64,000 nucleotides of DNA from Kalaharituber pfeilii (taxonomy: Eukaryota > Ascomycota > Pezizomycetes > Pezizales > Pezizaceae): NCBI GenBank assembly GCA_015179045.1, contig WHUZ01000013.1, positions 992,001 to 1,056,000 of the forward strand. The letters run 5' to 3'. This document shows, piece after piece, positions 46,750 to 58,616 of the stretch (positions are counted from its first letter, which is position 1; every line of letters starts with the position of its first letter). A program made the translations under genes and the position numbers. The notes under the pieces were generated by a model. It was not told the DNA's origin and searched no databases. It was given only the letters and a program-made list of their open reading frames with translations.

Positions 46750-48829
46750 ATGCCCTTCATATTGCACTATCCACACACATTCTTTCGCTGCACGTCGTCG
46801 CTAGCAAGGAGGCTGCTCTCGACATACAACCCCTCCGACTTCAGCTTCTCGGGCTCGGGGTACAGCTCCACAATTGAGAGTGGAGCGGCCACGAAGGGCC
46901 CCTCAGCGATGCCTCACCCAGTGGAGGCCACCGGTTGACACCACGGTAAGCTTGGGTGCAGTGTGCCGTTCCAGGAGAGCTCTAACGTGCACTCCACATT
47001 CCAGGACGCTGAAGGAGCACCTTGACAAGTTCGTGGTGGGCCAGCGAAGAGCCAAGAGGGTGCTCTCCACAGCGGTCTACTACCACTACCGGCGGATACA
47101 GCAGCTGAGGCAGCGGCAGGAGGAAGAAGAAGAGCTCATGCGAGCTGCTAGGGCCATGGAGACTCACCCTTTAGAAGGTAAAATATGGCTTTTGTAGTAT
47201 GCTTGTGCATGACTCATTCTAGTGTATCATCTCAGATGAATTCCCTGGCCAGCAGTCAACGATACATTATTCCCAAGATTTCGCCAGAGATGAATTTCTT
47301 CCCATTCACGACCATACTCCTCTGACCCTGGAGAAGAGCAATGTGCTCTGTCTTGGTCCGACGGGGGTGGGCAAGACTCTCATGATCAGGTAACCTGCTG
47401 GACAGCAAGCTTCCGGTAATTTGACTGACTCTCGGTAGAACGCTTGCCAGAGTTCTCGAAGTGCCATTTTCAATGTAAGGGAATTTATGCATGTGTCTGT
47501 CACTATTCTAATTTTGCACAGGTCAGATTGTACGCCATTCACGCAAGCTGGTTACGTTGGAGAAGATGCGGATGTCTGTATCCATAGGCTTCTCGCTGCA
47601 AGTAACTGGGATGTTCGGCGAGCTGGTAGTACCCCTCTTGTTGCTTCCTGATTTCAACACCACAGCTAATCCACCGCAGAGACGGGGATAATTTGTCTTG
47701 ACGAATTCGACAAAATAGCAAAGCCCAAGACTACACTTGGAAGTAAAGATATTTCCGGCGAGGTAGCTGGTGTTACTCTTTTGTTTGTAGCAAGAAGATA
47801 AGTTGATTTGTTTTTTAGGGCGTACAACAAGCGCTACTCAAGATCATTGAAGGCACAACTCTTCAGATCTCTGCGAAACCCGAGCGGCGCCCTCCCAGTG
47901 GACTTCCTGGAAGCGGTCCAGCTGCAGCTGGTCCTGGCGGCCCCGGCGGAGCCACCAAAGGCGAAGTGTTCACTGTCGATACTTCCAACATTCTCTTCAT
48001 ATTTACCGGAGCATTTATTGGCATCGATAAAGTAATAATGGACAGAGTATCCAAGGGATCAATCGGTTTCAACGCACATGTGCGTACCGATTCCATCGAT
48101 TTGGAAGATGGCCATTACCGGGGATTCACTCCCTTCTTCACACCCAACGAGGGAGAAGACGGCAGGAAAAGGAAGTTCAATCCCTTGGAGTTGGTAGAGC
48201 CCGGCGATTTGATAAATTTTGGACTTATTCCTGAGATTGTCAGTGTTTTCCCATTTTGTTTGTTCGCATGCATCTAACCAGAGCGTGTACTAGGTTGGTC
48301 GTATACCAGTTCTCACTGCCGTCGAGAAGCTGGATGAGGAGATGCTCGTTAGAGTACTTACAGAACCGCGGAACTGCCTAATCAAGCAGTACGAGCAGCT
48401 TTTTCACATGAGTGGTATTGAGCTTCGTTTTACATCTCCCGCACTTCGAGAAATTGCTAGGGCTGCACTTAAGATGGAGACTGGTGCCCGAGGACTCAGG
48501 ACAGTCTTGGAAAGGTTATTGACAGATGCTATGTTTGAAGCTCCTGGTTCGTATCTCTGTCCTTGGAGAGATCTCTAGCATATAGGTGCTCATGTTGCCT
48601 CTTTTATTCAGGGTCAAGCATCAAATACGTCCTCGTAACTGAAGCCGTTGCCCAAAGAAAGCAGCCCCCCCTCTACTTTGGCCGTGGCCAAAAACACCAA
48701 TTCCACGGCGCCATCTCTGAAGAGGAAGCAAAATGGGCGCGGTACAATGGGCAAATCCCTGAGGAGAAGCCTGTCAACAGGTCCTACGAGGATTACAAGG
48801 AAAAAGGTAAAGCTGCGGGATTCACATAA
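46750..48829 (+). CDS. MCX1: Mitochondrial ClpX-like AAA+ unfoldase Mcx1
   Basis: Ten exons: 46750-46859, 46907-46945, 47005-47177, 47236-47389, 47439-47474, 47522-47625, 47680-47762, 47819-48238, 48294-48546, 48612-48829, giving 529 aa. ClpX-type ATPase of the matrix, used in protein remodelling and heme synthesis in yeast. The Arg-rich N-terminus is a mitochondrial presequence (FRCTSSLARRLLSTY). A 47-nt intron (46860-46906) is needed: it moves the frame so that GGHRLTPR joins TLKEHLDKFVVGQ, while reading on would meet a stop at 46936. Walker A is GPTGVGKT (148-155); Walker B is IICLDEFDKIA. The sensor and arginine-finger stretch is METGARGLRTVLE. A Gly/Pro/Ala loop (SGLPGSGPAAAGPGGPGG) sits after the pore region. 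No zinc-binding domain, as in fungal Mcx1. Confidence 0.93.
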
Positions 48830-49825
48830 GTTACATGCAAATAGCACATACAGAACATACATACAATGCATAATTAGCATGCATATATGGATGTAATCAT
48901 GGAAGTCCCGACGAGCACTATGTATTCACCCCATAACCTGACCACATATAGCAGACATGTGAGCACGAGACTCAGGCAATGGGAGTATGGTGCGTTTTGA
49001 AAATGGGCAATAATGATTGAAATGGATAATTGTATTAGTACCATATTGTAAAGCATTCACATATGGCGTCGTTCATTTTGTTGTTCCCTTTCATTCCTGT
49101 TTTAATATTTGCTTCACGTTCATGCCTTTGTGATGCTTCCCTCTGATACAGTTTTGGTCGTTCAATGATGAGAGCAAATACAAGCCCCCTCTTGGTACTG
49201 TTCAAAGTATCTATCATCTGATCTGATCAATCTTTTGGTGCAAACAAAAGGTCCGAAAAAGCACGTTGGGCAAGGGAATCCAAGTTACTATCACCACCAC
49301 CAGCCGCACCATCACTCCCGTTACGACCACTACTCTCCTCTCGAACGATCAATTTCGCCTTCCCCACTTCCTTCACCTGCTCCACGACCGCGAAAACGTT
49401 CCTAGATATTTAGCAAGACAAATTTACATTGGATGTGGATATATAAGAAGGTACACAAGATGTTGACTTGAAGCTTCTACATCCAAATCCCCATGATCCT
49501 TGTAATAATTTTCTCAAAGTGCTCCAAGAAATGAAGAGTTCTGCAAGTGATAAATCTAATTTAATAGCCCAAGTTAAACTAAATTTTTCAAATCAAGTAA
49601 TGATGAAAAGAGGCGTTACCAAGAATTGAAAAATCTCTGAACACCGGACCAGGCTAATTCGCACATCATGGACCCCCCAAACTACGAAAAGCCAAAAGGC
49701 TGCTCATAGTTAATGCAGGGATATAACTAAAGCAGGAAAGAAAGAATAAAACAAGATGCAGAAACAAATATCGAGAAATAAACATACTAGGGTTTCAGAA
49801 CGAGCTTGCTAGATGATGATTTTCC
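48830..49825. other. Convergent intergenic region
   Basis: This 996-bp AT-rich gap separates the stops of MCX1 and the chromodomain gene. No gene or repeat recognised. Confidence 0.55.
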
Positions 49826-52800
49826 CTATTTACGCGCCTGAGCTGCAGTGTTCCGAGAAACCTCCCTTGCCACCGTTTCAGAAGTATAAAATTCAATCTA
49901 TGAGGGGAAATTTAGCATGATCGCCAATCCTCAAGGATAAACAGTCACTGACATTTTGGAAGAGATCCTTGCTCTCTGGAAGCTCGTTATGTACCAGCCA
50001 GTAGCGGCGATACTCGAAGGGGTTATCCAGTTGGAAGAGGGCGAATTCGTCAATGTAAAGATCCAGTTCCGTGCACTATATATTTTCCCATACATTAGAT
50101 TGTTGGAGTATGAACTTTAATAGACAATTGAGGATAAAGACATACATCAGGCTTTAGGTCGACCGATATTATAATAATAGCCTTCTTCTCAACCTTTTGT
50201 TTGATGTCACAGACAAGTAAAAGTAGCCTAAGTAGAATTGTCAGCATGTGGCTGAAGATAAAAAGTGATTGTTGCTTACTCTTCGACTGGATTCGTACAC
50301 ATGGCGTTGTGAATTTTGTCTTCCCAGGTTGAAGGTAAGGCGAGCTTTGTAGAAGCCGACTTATTCACCTAATGATATGAAGGTTAGCCAAGGGATTACA
50401 ATGATTTCAGGCATGATTAGTGGTAAAACCTGGTACTCCATGCACTCTCTAAAAATGCGGGGGCTGGACAGAATAAGCTGTGGTGTAATAAATATAATTG
50501 TCCCATAGCACCAAATCTTCTGCGGTCTGGCCTCAAATTCATTCTGCTCTATTTTTGTCCCGAAGTACCAGAACATAAAATCGGTTTTCTTCCTAAGCTT
50601 TCCGATAGGCAGAAGATGCAATTGCCGCCGTAAAGATTGATGTATCAGAACGGTATATCGTGGATATATCCCTGAATTTTGATTATATTCTTCGATAGTT
50701 ATGACTTTGCGACCAAAACACTCCAGGGCATCCTTAAACTCTTCACCTTCTGCTTTTGCAATTGGGGGACAACAAAGAACAAAACAAGCCTCTTTCTTCT
50801 CTTTCCCTAGTTCCAAAATTTCATCCCAGCCAAAATCCAAAGTCTTAGCCAAATAGCTTGGAAGTGCTAGCCGAAGGTCATTCTCCCACCATGGTAGATC
50901 TTGACTCTGGCTTGCTTTTCCTTGCGTCGTTTGCCGTGTCGAGCTGGTTTGAAGAGGTATTTCAACACCATCCAAGGGGGGATATAGTACGACACGAAGG
51001 GCGGGCTTCAATTTATTCGGTATAGTCTGTAACTGTGGCAGCTTGAACGTTGCTCTAGATAGATCGTTGTTGGCTGGGAGGAAGACCAGCATACAAAAAT
51101 CTCGATGAAGTATAACCCCCGCACCTTTTAGGAAGTTCAGCGAATTGACCAATGGCTGCACTTTGTCCAGATCAATTTCTATATCGCTCCAATGGAGAGG
51201 ATTTCCGTAAAACTAAGATTCAGTTTAGCTTCAGCGTACCCACTTGTAGAGAGTTGTCATTCGACTCACTGGAGCCAAATAATCTTTGACATAGTCTTGG
51301 CCATAAAACTTAGATATCCATAAAGTCCTACAGTCAGACTTGCGATACATTTCCTCTGCAAAAGCTGGATTGAACCCAATAAATTTGGCGTCTCCAACAA
51401 ACAAAGCCAAAGGACCAAGCTCGAAACGACAGCAAAAAGCATGTTGACCTGGTGGCCTTAATTGTGGATCAACATCCATGAAATGGTTTGCAGAAACCGT
51501 ATCGCCAGTACCATCCTTACTTCCCCGGCTCATTGGGCGGTTCCTGTTATCCCTAGAAACATCCCAAGCCCCGCTATCCCTTCTCTGCAACTCAGCTTCC
51601 TGGTAATTGGTGTTATCTTCTCCAGGTAGTTCAGTTGGAGGCTGCGCCGATCCTGAAGGAAGACCCGATGGTCTTCGTTTAGGGATCCGGAAGGTGCTGT
51701 AAGGTATGGATGATGGCGTTTTCGTAGGAGACTGAGGTCGATTGATAGACTCCCCTGTTGTACCAACATTACCATCCAGAGGTAATCCCGTAAGCGAATT
51801 TGACATCCGCCGAGATGGGGGAAGGAGGGGTGGTATTCCACGGCTAGGTTGCCCTGGTGTGAAAAGTTCGATTTTTGACAAATCGGGTGGCGGTTCATTC
51901 TGCCCGGCTTTCATCATCCTGTTTATTTGCGATAGGGTCGTAAAGGTCTTGATTGTACCAGATGCTGTACCTCCAGGCGGCCGTCGCCGCTCAGATCGGG
52001 AAGGGCCTGGCTTTGGAGCAGTTGCAACCATTCTAACCGCCTCCGTCTTCAGCTTTTTACGTTTTCTTTCCAACCTCTCTTGTTTGAGGGCACGTCTGTT
52101 GGGTTCAAGACTAAGGCCCTGAGTAGCCCCAGTTAACACGTCAGAGGGACTGTCAGCTCTTTTCCTCTTCTCCAATTGCTTTAGGGCTTTTTCTTGTTTG
52201 TCTGTAGCTTTTCCCTTTGGACTAGGAGGGACAGATTCCGCTTCGGACTCATAACGGATCCGGGCAGCTTTGAGTCGCTTTTTAGAGGTACTTTTTAAAC
52301 TTCTTCGAGAGGCCCTAATCATGGAATCACTGGAGGTAGCGCCATCGCTCTCATTGGACACTGTATCCTTTTTCCGCTTACGGTCTTCATGAAGTCCCAA
52401 CTCTTCCTCTTCTTCCGAAGATTCTTGCCCATCCAAAGACGAGGCCACGTCGTCCTCTACCACGAAGCCTTCAAGGCCAGGAGATCCGGGTTGCGCACGT
52501 ACATAGGTATAATGCGGAGAAAGACCTAATCTCTGTCTCTTAATATCCCTCTTTCTGCGGCGCTCTTGGGTCCGGATTTCTTCCTCCTGGCGTTCTCGAT
52601 CCCATGCTCGCCAGTCAAATTCCGGTTCTATGCCTTTTTTCCGCTTCCGTAACCAGTCGTTCACAGTATTGATATCGTTGAAGCTGGAAACTGGCTCCCA
52701 TGTTGACCTGTGGATTTCGTAACCCTTCCACTTTACCAGGTACCGATTTTCACCGTCAACCTGTTTCGTAGCGAGAATTTTTTCCACCTCATATTCCTTA

Positions 52801-52868
52801 TCGGCATCCTGATCACTGACTTCGGTTGAGTGTATAGAGATATCGTCGAGGTCAGAGTCGGAATACAT
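49826..52868 (-). CDS. Chromodomain protein with a large uncharacterised C-terminal region
   Basis: Six exons right to left: 51270-52868, 50430-51212, 50280-50368, 50146-50227, 49953-50075, 49826-49897, giving 915 aa. The chromodomain is at about 25-75 (EYEVEKILATKQVDGENRYL, VKWKGYEIHRSTWEPVSSF) with an intact methyl-lysine cage, Y26, W47 and Y50, so binding to methylated histone tails is expected. A highly charged Lys/Arg/Glu region follows (80-290) with several basic clusters, then a Pro/Ser-rich linker (300-470). The last 440 residues are ordered-looking: FCCRFELGPLALFVGDAKFI, WISKFYGQDYVKDYLAPFYG, VNSLNFLKGAGVILHRDFCM, FEYRRYWLVHNELPES. I do not recognise that part. HDA-complex CDP-2 or Chp1-like heterochromatin proteins are possible relatives. 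Confidence 0.8.
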
Positions 52869-53270
52869 GGGTCATGAGACAAAGGCTACAGTGAAGGTTT
52901 CGAGGAATGATGCCACCTGACAGGAGTGAGTCGCCACTTCTTATATCCACACATTAGCAATGGGCTCGATACAATCGGGCAAGGTTTTGAAGCGGGCTCA
53001 CTAGAGCAGGGTAAGCTATTGCTGGTGCCTCTCAAGGTTATGATATTGGAGTTTGCTTTGGTGTTCAGTGTTGCTGGTTCTCCATGTTAACATTCCTCTT
53101 TGCTCAGAGCTCTGATTCTATGGCTAAAGGGTGAAATGGGTAAACCACCTAAGATCCTCACATAAACACAAATTGGGAAAGCTGGCAATTTTCTGGGGAG
53201 TTCTCTGTAGCAATCTGGGAATCACAGAAACGAGCCTCCCTCGGCATTCCTGGTGGCGGGCGTGTGTGGC

Positions 53271-53360
53271 GGTGTGTGTGTGTGTGGGAGGTGGGGGGGG
53301 GGGGGGGGGGGGGGGGGGGTAACCAGGAAACGCTGACTTGGGGGGGGGGGGGGGGGGGGG
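53271..53360 (+). repeat. GT repeat followed by two poly(G) runs
   Basis: A short GT run (53271-53286), then 27 G (53293-53319), 20 bp of unique sequence, then 21 G (53340-53360). The runs are flanked by an imperfect copy of sequence around TGACTTG/GGTAAC. Run length may be affected by sequencing. Confidence 0.85.
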
Positions 53361-54140
53361 CGGGTAGACGCGACATGCAACGGGCAATAATGAGATGAGG
53401 CCGCCAAGACAACTTCACTGAAGCTGCAACTGAAGCAGATTTTATAGTGGCACGAGCCACGGCGAGAGCACATATCATGGGGTAGGACGCGATAATGCTT
53501 TACGTCTTCGTGATATGTATGCAGTATCAGAACGAAAGTTACTGTGGATTAGGTACCTGCTGGGGTACAGCACCATCCCGCCTACCCTGTAGGGGACACT
53601 GCAGCATCTCAGGTTTGATATCTCCCACGCCCGGCTGCAGATATCGCAGGAGGGCCTTCGCGCTGTCTAACTGGCGTGTGCGCTATATACTCACAGTCTG
53701 CACCTGGGACAGAGAATGCCTGTGCCTCGTAATGCTGTTTTGCAATCAAAGGCTGGGCATTCAGGCAGGTGTACAAGTCCAAGTGGACAAGAGGAGTACT
53801 GTACGAGTATAAGAGTCGCGGCGCCCAGGCAAAGCAGAGCCAGAAAGCAGAGGCATCGCGAGAAGAGGAAGCACAGAGCACCGTGCCGTGGCCATGCGTA
53901 TCCGCCCCCAGGCTACACCAGCCAGCTCCAAGGATTTGCCTCGTACCTCTTAGATAAGCCTGCCGCACAAAGCCTCGTGCTTCCTTGTCACAGAAATGAC
54001 CTGAATCCGCCCCCATCGAAACTCAACTTTGCCCAAACCCACCATAGTACCCAAATACCTAGAACTCCGCCCCGTCTTCCCTATCCTCCTTCCTTTGCTT
54101 GCTCCCCACTACATCTCCTTCAGACACCTACATACCAATC

Positions 54141-54176
54141 CCCTTCCCCCTCCCCCCTCCCCCCTCCCCCACACCC
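54141..54176 (+). repeat. CCCCCT-type polypyrimidine repeat
   Basis: About four copies of CCCCCCT/CCCCCTC, in the CT-rich leader region about 310 bp before the RAB11 start. Confidence 0.8.
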
Positions 54177-54488
54177 GCCTCCAAGAAAAGGACTGCTCAC
54201 ATAGATACTATCTACCAACGATCTATCTGCTCGCCGTCGCAAGTGAATACCCCACTTAAATCTGTTCATTCAGTACTTCCTACAGCAACTTATCTACCCC
54301 CTTCCCTGGGCTTTATCACAACGTATGGCAAAGACACATTGTCTCCTTTCTTTCGTTTCTCCGCTGTTGTTGCCAGGCCTGCTGCTGATCTTCTAACACT
54401 CTTTCTTCTGACCCCTAGTCCTCCTGTATATCTGTCAACAAACTCTCCCATAAAATCAATCCGGTAATCTCATACAACCTTTTCAGCT

Positions 54489-55413
54489 ATGGCCAATGAC
54501 GAATATGATGTGAGTTTTGCAGGATAATCCAAAACGGCGCTTTTGTTTACTGATATACAGTTGTTTCTAGTTTCTGTTCAAAGGTACAGACCCAGCAAAT
54601 TCACACTACACACCATATGCCTGAGAATATATTCTAAAGGTGCATTAAGCATATGCGACAGCTGCTAACAATCAGCTCTATCCTTCTAGTGGTTTTGATT
54701 GGAGATTCTGGTGTGGGAAAGTCAAATCTCCTCAGTCGATTCACCAGGAACGAGTTCAATCTTGATTCCAAGTCAACTATTGGTGTAGAGTTCGCCACAA
54801 GGAGTATCCAAGTCGATAATAAGACCATCAAGGCCCAGATTTGGGATACGGCTGGACAGGAGCGATATAGGGCCATCACCGCAGCGTACTACAGAGGCGC
54901 TGTTGGCGCTTTGCTGGTGTATGATATATCGAAAGAGATTACGTTCGAAAACGCCCGGCGTTGGTTAAAGGAGCTTCGAGATCATGCCGATTCAAATATT
55001 GTCATTATGCTTGTGGGGAATAAGTCTGATTTGAAACATCTGAGAGCGGTTTTTACAGAAGCTGCAGTTAAATTCGCCGGTGAGTAAAACCACGCAGACT
55101 CATTCAATTGGAGCTTGAGAGACTGACATACCACATAGCTGAACATCATTTATCTTTTATTGAAACATCAGCATTGGATTCCAGCAATGTCGAACTGGCA
55201 TTCCAAACTATTTTAAAGGGTGCGTCTTTCGCGATATTAAAGAAACAGTATACTGAATCCAATACTGATTCATGAGCAACAGAGATATACGACATTGTAT
55301 CTGCGAAAGCCCTCGACCAGAACGAGTCAGCTCCCCAAATCGGCGACAGAGGACGAACACTCGAGATCAGCAAGCAGGCGGATCCACCAAAGACTGATGG
55401 GAAATGCTGTTAA
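54489..55413 (+). CDS. RAB11: Rab11/Ypt31-type small GTPase
   Basis: Five exons: 54489-54509, 54571-54583, 54690-55079, 55139-55219, 55283-55413, giving 211 aa. Rab11 controls trans-Golgi and recycling-endosome traffic to the growing hyphal tip. The start [19 protein letters not shown] is assembled from exon 1 (21 nt), a 13-nt exon 2 and exon 3. All G boxes are intact: GDSGVGKS, the switch I Thr in STIGVEF, WDTAGQE, NKSDL and ETSAL. The C-terminus ends KCC, a double-Cys geranylgeranylation site. Intron 2 is 106 nt. A small deviation is [13 protein letters not shown], where relatives usually carry AVPTEEA. Identity is certain. Confidence 0.96.
54571..54583 (+). other. 13-nt microexon of RAB11
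   Basis: Sequence reads gtttctag, TTTCTGTTCAAAG, gtacag. It encodes Phe-Leu-Phe-Lys and the first base of the next Val, joining MANDEYD to VLIGDSG. Confidence 0.9.
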
Positions 55414-56375
55414 TTACATAGCAAGTAGATACATGGATGGAGATGGTGAAGAAAATGCATGAGCTGGGATCGATTCTTCATAAATTCCATCTAGTGACAT
55501 CTTTATATCCTGAATGATGAGAAAGGGATTCCATGATCGAGACGAAACACGGATATTCATGATTGAAAGAAAAAGAACATTATTGTCGTAATAATAGGGG
55601 ATTGTGGGGGTCTGTAACTTTCAAGTCATCAGGGGCGAGCTTCTTTTCTTTTTTGGTGTGTGTGTCTGTTCTGTTTCTTTTTTGATAATCTTTTCTGCTT
55701 TCTGGTGTTATCTACATACTATTTACACGCAGTTTTCCTGTCCATTGGAACCTTCATTCCTCTGAAACCCAATTCATGTACCATCAGGAGGAACAGGATA
55801 TGAGATTCTGCTCTTCCGAGACCTGATCAGTTGTCGTCAGACCTGGGGTCGAAACTACACATCCTGCAACCATAAGACTAGAACTAGTACGTGCGAATTA
55901 TGGACTCCTGGTGATGCAGAAACAATGCGAAATTCCTTCCGAATCACCGCATTGGCCCAGGGTCACACTTGTCCGGCTTACATCACGTGTTTGTACCATA
56001 CAAACCTTTCATTGTGCGTTTTTGCAATGATGCAGTGGATCTAGTTATATTAACAAGTAGCAGGCCGTGCATAGAGTAAGCGCATAGCTATGGGGATTAT
56101 ATAATTGTAAATGTAATGCAAAATGTATCTACAGCTTTTCATAACTTGACCATCATAGGGACTAACCGCTGGCCTAAACCTTCCCATCCACCCCATATAA
56201 AAAGTCCTTTCGCAAAATCACATCTCTAAGCACGTAACGGGATACAAAAAAGAACCAAACGAAAAGTTCAATAGGAAGCTGGTCTAAATTACAAAAAAAT
56301 AAATGAAGAAAATTGAGGAATGCAGTATACGGTGCAGAAAAAGATTGTGATATGTGTAAAGAGTGGACGTAAGGC
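55414..56375. other. Convergent intergenic region
   Basis: This 962-bp gap separates the stops of RAB11 and BET1. A T-rich stretch follows RAB11 (55640-55700). No gene recognised. Confidence 0.55.
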
Positions 56376-57260
56376 TTAGAATAGCCAGACGTACCAGAAG
56401 AGGGCGACAACGGCGAGGATGAAGAACAGCCAGGCGCGCCAGCCGACGCCGGTACGGTCGGCCATGATCAGCATGCGGTTCATAGTGCCACGGAGACGGA
56501 TACGGGTGTTGTCGAAGGTGTCATTCTGGAGGGAGATATGATGTTAGCATGGAAGTAGCAGGGGGAAGGGGAAACTGGGGCAGGAAGAAGAGATGTTTCG
56601 AGGTACCATGTTTTGTATTAGGGTGGACGATTCGCGGACTTCGGTGCCGATGGCTTCTGTAATCTGTTAGAGATACAGGGTATATATTAGCGCTGAGCGG
56701 GCTACATTTGAAACAAGACAATATCTCAATTCCATGAGACATGCATGAATGGACAATAAGGTAACGAGGTTGAGTTGAGTTGTACGCACATCCTTCAGCA
56801 TCCGGACCTTCGCGCTCAACCCTTCGAACTGCGCATCATTCTGCGATTCCAGCTCCTCCAGCACTGACGCGCTGTACTGCCCCCTGCTCCATTCATGAGA
56901 CCCATCCTCCCGACCAGTTCTCGTTTTGGGAAAATTCATCAAGTACCTTGAATTCGGCGTAGCAGGCCTGTACCCATAACCCGGGCTTGGGGCCCTCAAT
57001 CCTGAGCTTCCACCATTGTAACTTTGGTCCCCAAAGAGCTGCGACCGTGGGTCCCGCTGGTGGAGGTGGCTACCGTATCTGCAGGCAGTTAACATAGATT
57101 AGTTTATCTAACCATCAATCTGTTTGTCCGAGTGTAAGACGGTCGATAAGGGGAGCTTTGACATTTGTGGCGCGATATGGATGGTGGGCGAAGCAGGAGG
57201 TCCAAGGGCTTCGGTTCCTGCATTAAGTAGGGCTGGGGGAGCGTCATACCTCGACGACAT
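56376..57260 (-). CDS. BET1: ER-Golgi SNARE Bet1
   Basis: Four exons right to left: 57250-57260, 56790-57078, 56607-56663, 56376-56525, giving 168 aa. Bet1 is the Qc-SNARE of ER-to-Golgi vesicle fusion. An 11-nt first exon (MSS plus two bases of Arg) precedes a Gly/Ser/Tyr-rich N-terminal region of about 70 residues. The SNARE helix runs from LEELESQNDAQFEGLSAKV through LKDITEAIGTEVRESSTL to NDTFDNTRIRLRGTMNRM, with the expected zero-layer Gln lying in this helix. The C-terminal membrane anchor is WRAWLFFILAVVALFWYVW. Introns are long for the window: 171, 126 and 81 nt. Longer N-terminus than yeast Bet1, as is usual in filamentous fungi. RAB11 next door is also a traffic gene, but linkage is probably chance. 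Confidence 0.9.
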
Positions 57261-57921
57261 CTCTTCTCATCTGGTGTGAGTCTTGGTGGTTGGTTGGTTG
57301 TATTTTTTTTTGGAGGGGGGTGCGATTTCTTTTTCAAAGGCGATATCGATATACCTGTGACGATGAGCTTGGCCAGATTGCAACTTGAACTTTGCGCAAC
57401 CTAAGGTTGCGACAACAAGTGATAGGCGCAGTACAAAACTTGCAGGGGGGGAGCTTAAGGGGACTTTCTCTGGACACTAAGCCTAGATAGGCCTTAATTG
57501 TTGGGCAAAAGCTGTTTGTTTACGAGACCCGAGAATGGGATGCAGCACGTGGCATTTTTACGGGAAAGTCGAGGAGCATTTGGGCTTGAGGCTGGGCAAT
57601 GCTTCACGCAAATTATGGATCTTGATATGCGAAATCTAGCTTTTGTCAATTTTCCCATAGTCTGCAGTCTTGACATAGGATGCATGAATGTGAAAAGTCC
57701 CCTGTTTACTGCAAACGGGGATGAAAGCAAACCAAAACGACAAGAAGCAAGAATCGCTGAACCAATTGTTGTAATGCTTCATCATGATATTGGACAGTCA
57801 CTCCAAACATAAGCAAATGGCAGCAATGAGTCAAACATTACAAATTTCTCACTGGAACACCTCAGCAGAAGAGGAATTTCGTTCAGTCAAAGTTGCCCCA
57901 CCCCCGCTTGGTGCCAGCTGG
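57261..57921. other. Intergenic region
   Basis: This 661-bp gap lies between the BET1 start and the CHZ1 stop, both on the minus strand. No feature is recognised beyond a poly(A)/T-rich run near 57300-57312. Confidence 0.5.
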
Positions 57922-58377
57922 CTACTTCCCAGTGTCCATTGCGTCGTCTCCTTCACCTTTCTCTGACCCGGAGTAATTGCCATCGTCTTCCTCCTCGTCG
58001 TCCATGGCTTCAGCGTCTTTGCTGAAGTCAATTTCCTTTCCACGAGTGCGACGTTTTCCGGGGATGATGTTTTGGGGGTCGATTTCATCAAGGTCATCTT
58101 CATCTGAGGCTGGTACGAAACTTTAGAAATTGAACAATAAAAGTCAAGCTGAAGACAGAAGTTTTACCGTCGTCATCCTCCACCACCTTGAAGATTGTAA
58201 GTCAGCAACAACCGTATTGCACCGATTGGAAGAAAGAGAACTCACCAGATCCTCATCACTGCTGTCGTCATCTTCGGTATCGTCTTCAGGAGCCTTCCCC
58301 TTCCCCTTGTCAACTACAGGCATTTCCTCCATGTGGGTGTCCTCCAAAGGGTCTTCGATTTGGTGCTCAGTATTCAT
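57922..58377 (-). CDS. CHZ1: Histone H2A.Z-H2B chaperone Chz1
   Basis: Three exons right to left: 58246-58377, 58168-58186, 57922-58109, giving 112 aa. Chz1 delivers H2A.Z-H2B dimers to the SWR1 remodeller in the nucleus. The protein is small and highly acidic (EDDTEDDDSSDEDL, SDEDDLDEIDP). The CHZ motif core is DEIDPQNIIPGKRRTRGKEI, about 62-82, with the basic GKRRTRGK patch that contacts DNA-facing histone surface in relatives. The middle exon is 19 nt (VVEDDD). An acidic tail ends MDTGK. The small size, charge pattern and CHZ core agree, so the assignment is good although low complexity limits certainty. Confidence 0.85.
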
Positions 58378-58586
58378 TGTGGGGGTGCCAGTGAGTTTGC
58401 TGTTGTGTTGTTGTGGCGGGGCGCTGGGTTTGTGGGTGGGATTGATGGACAGATGCTTAGAGGCAGAGCCTGTCAGTGTCAAGTGGAGGATGGGTTTGTG
58501 GCTCGGGGAAATGGTTATCCAACCAAAGTGTCTAGGGAAGGGAGAGTAGAGTTGTATGCGAGGTGTTGCCTCTGGCAGGGGAGGGT

Positions 58587-58616
58587 GTGTGTGTGGTGGG
58601 GGGGGTGGGGGGGGTG
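58587..58616 (+). repeat. GT and poly(G) repeat
   Basis: A GT run followed by runs of 7-8 G, in the CHZ1 promoter side of the gap. Confidence 0.85.

Larger units (their letters stand above)
52869..54488. other. Divergent intergenic region with long G tracts
   Basis: These 1.6 kb lie between the chromodomain and RAB11 starts. Two near-adjacent G runs, preceded by a GT repeat, sit at 53271-53360, and a CT-rich leader with CCCCCT repeats (54140-54180) precedes RAB11. No coding sequence is supported. Confidence 0.6.

Noticed and set aside
46874..47197. MCX1 starting at ATG 46874 in the frame of the conserved domain
   Set aside because: It would read through intron 2 and lose the presequence; the spliced model from 46750 joins three frames correctly.
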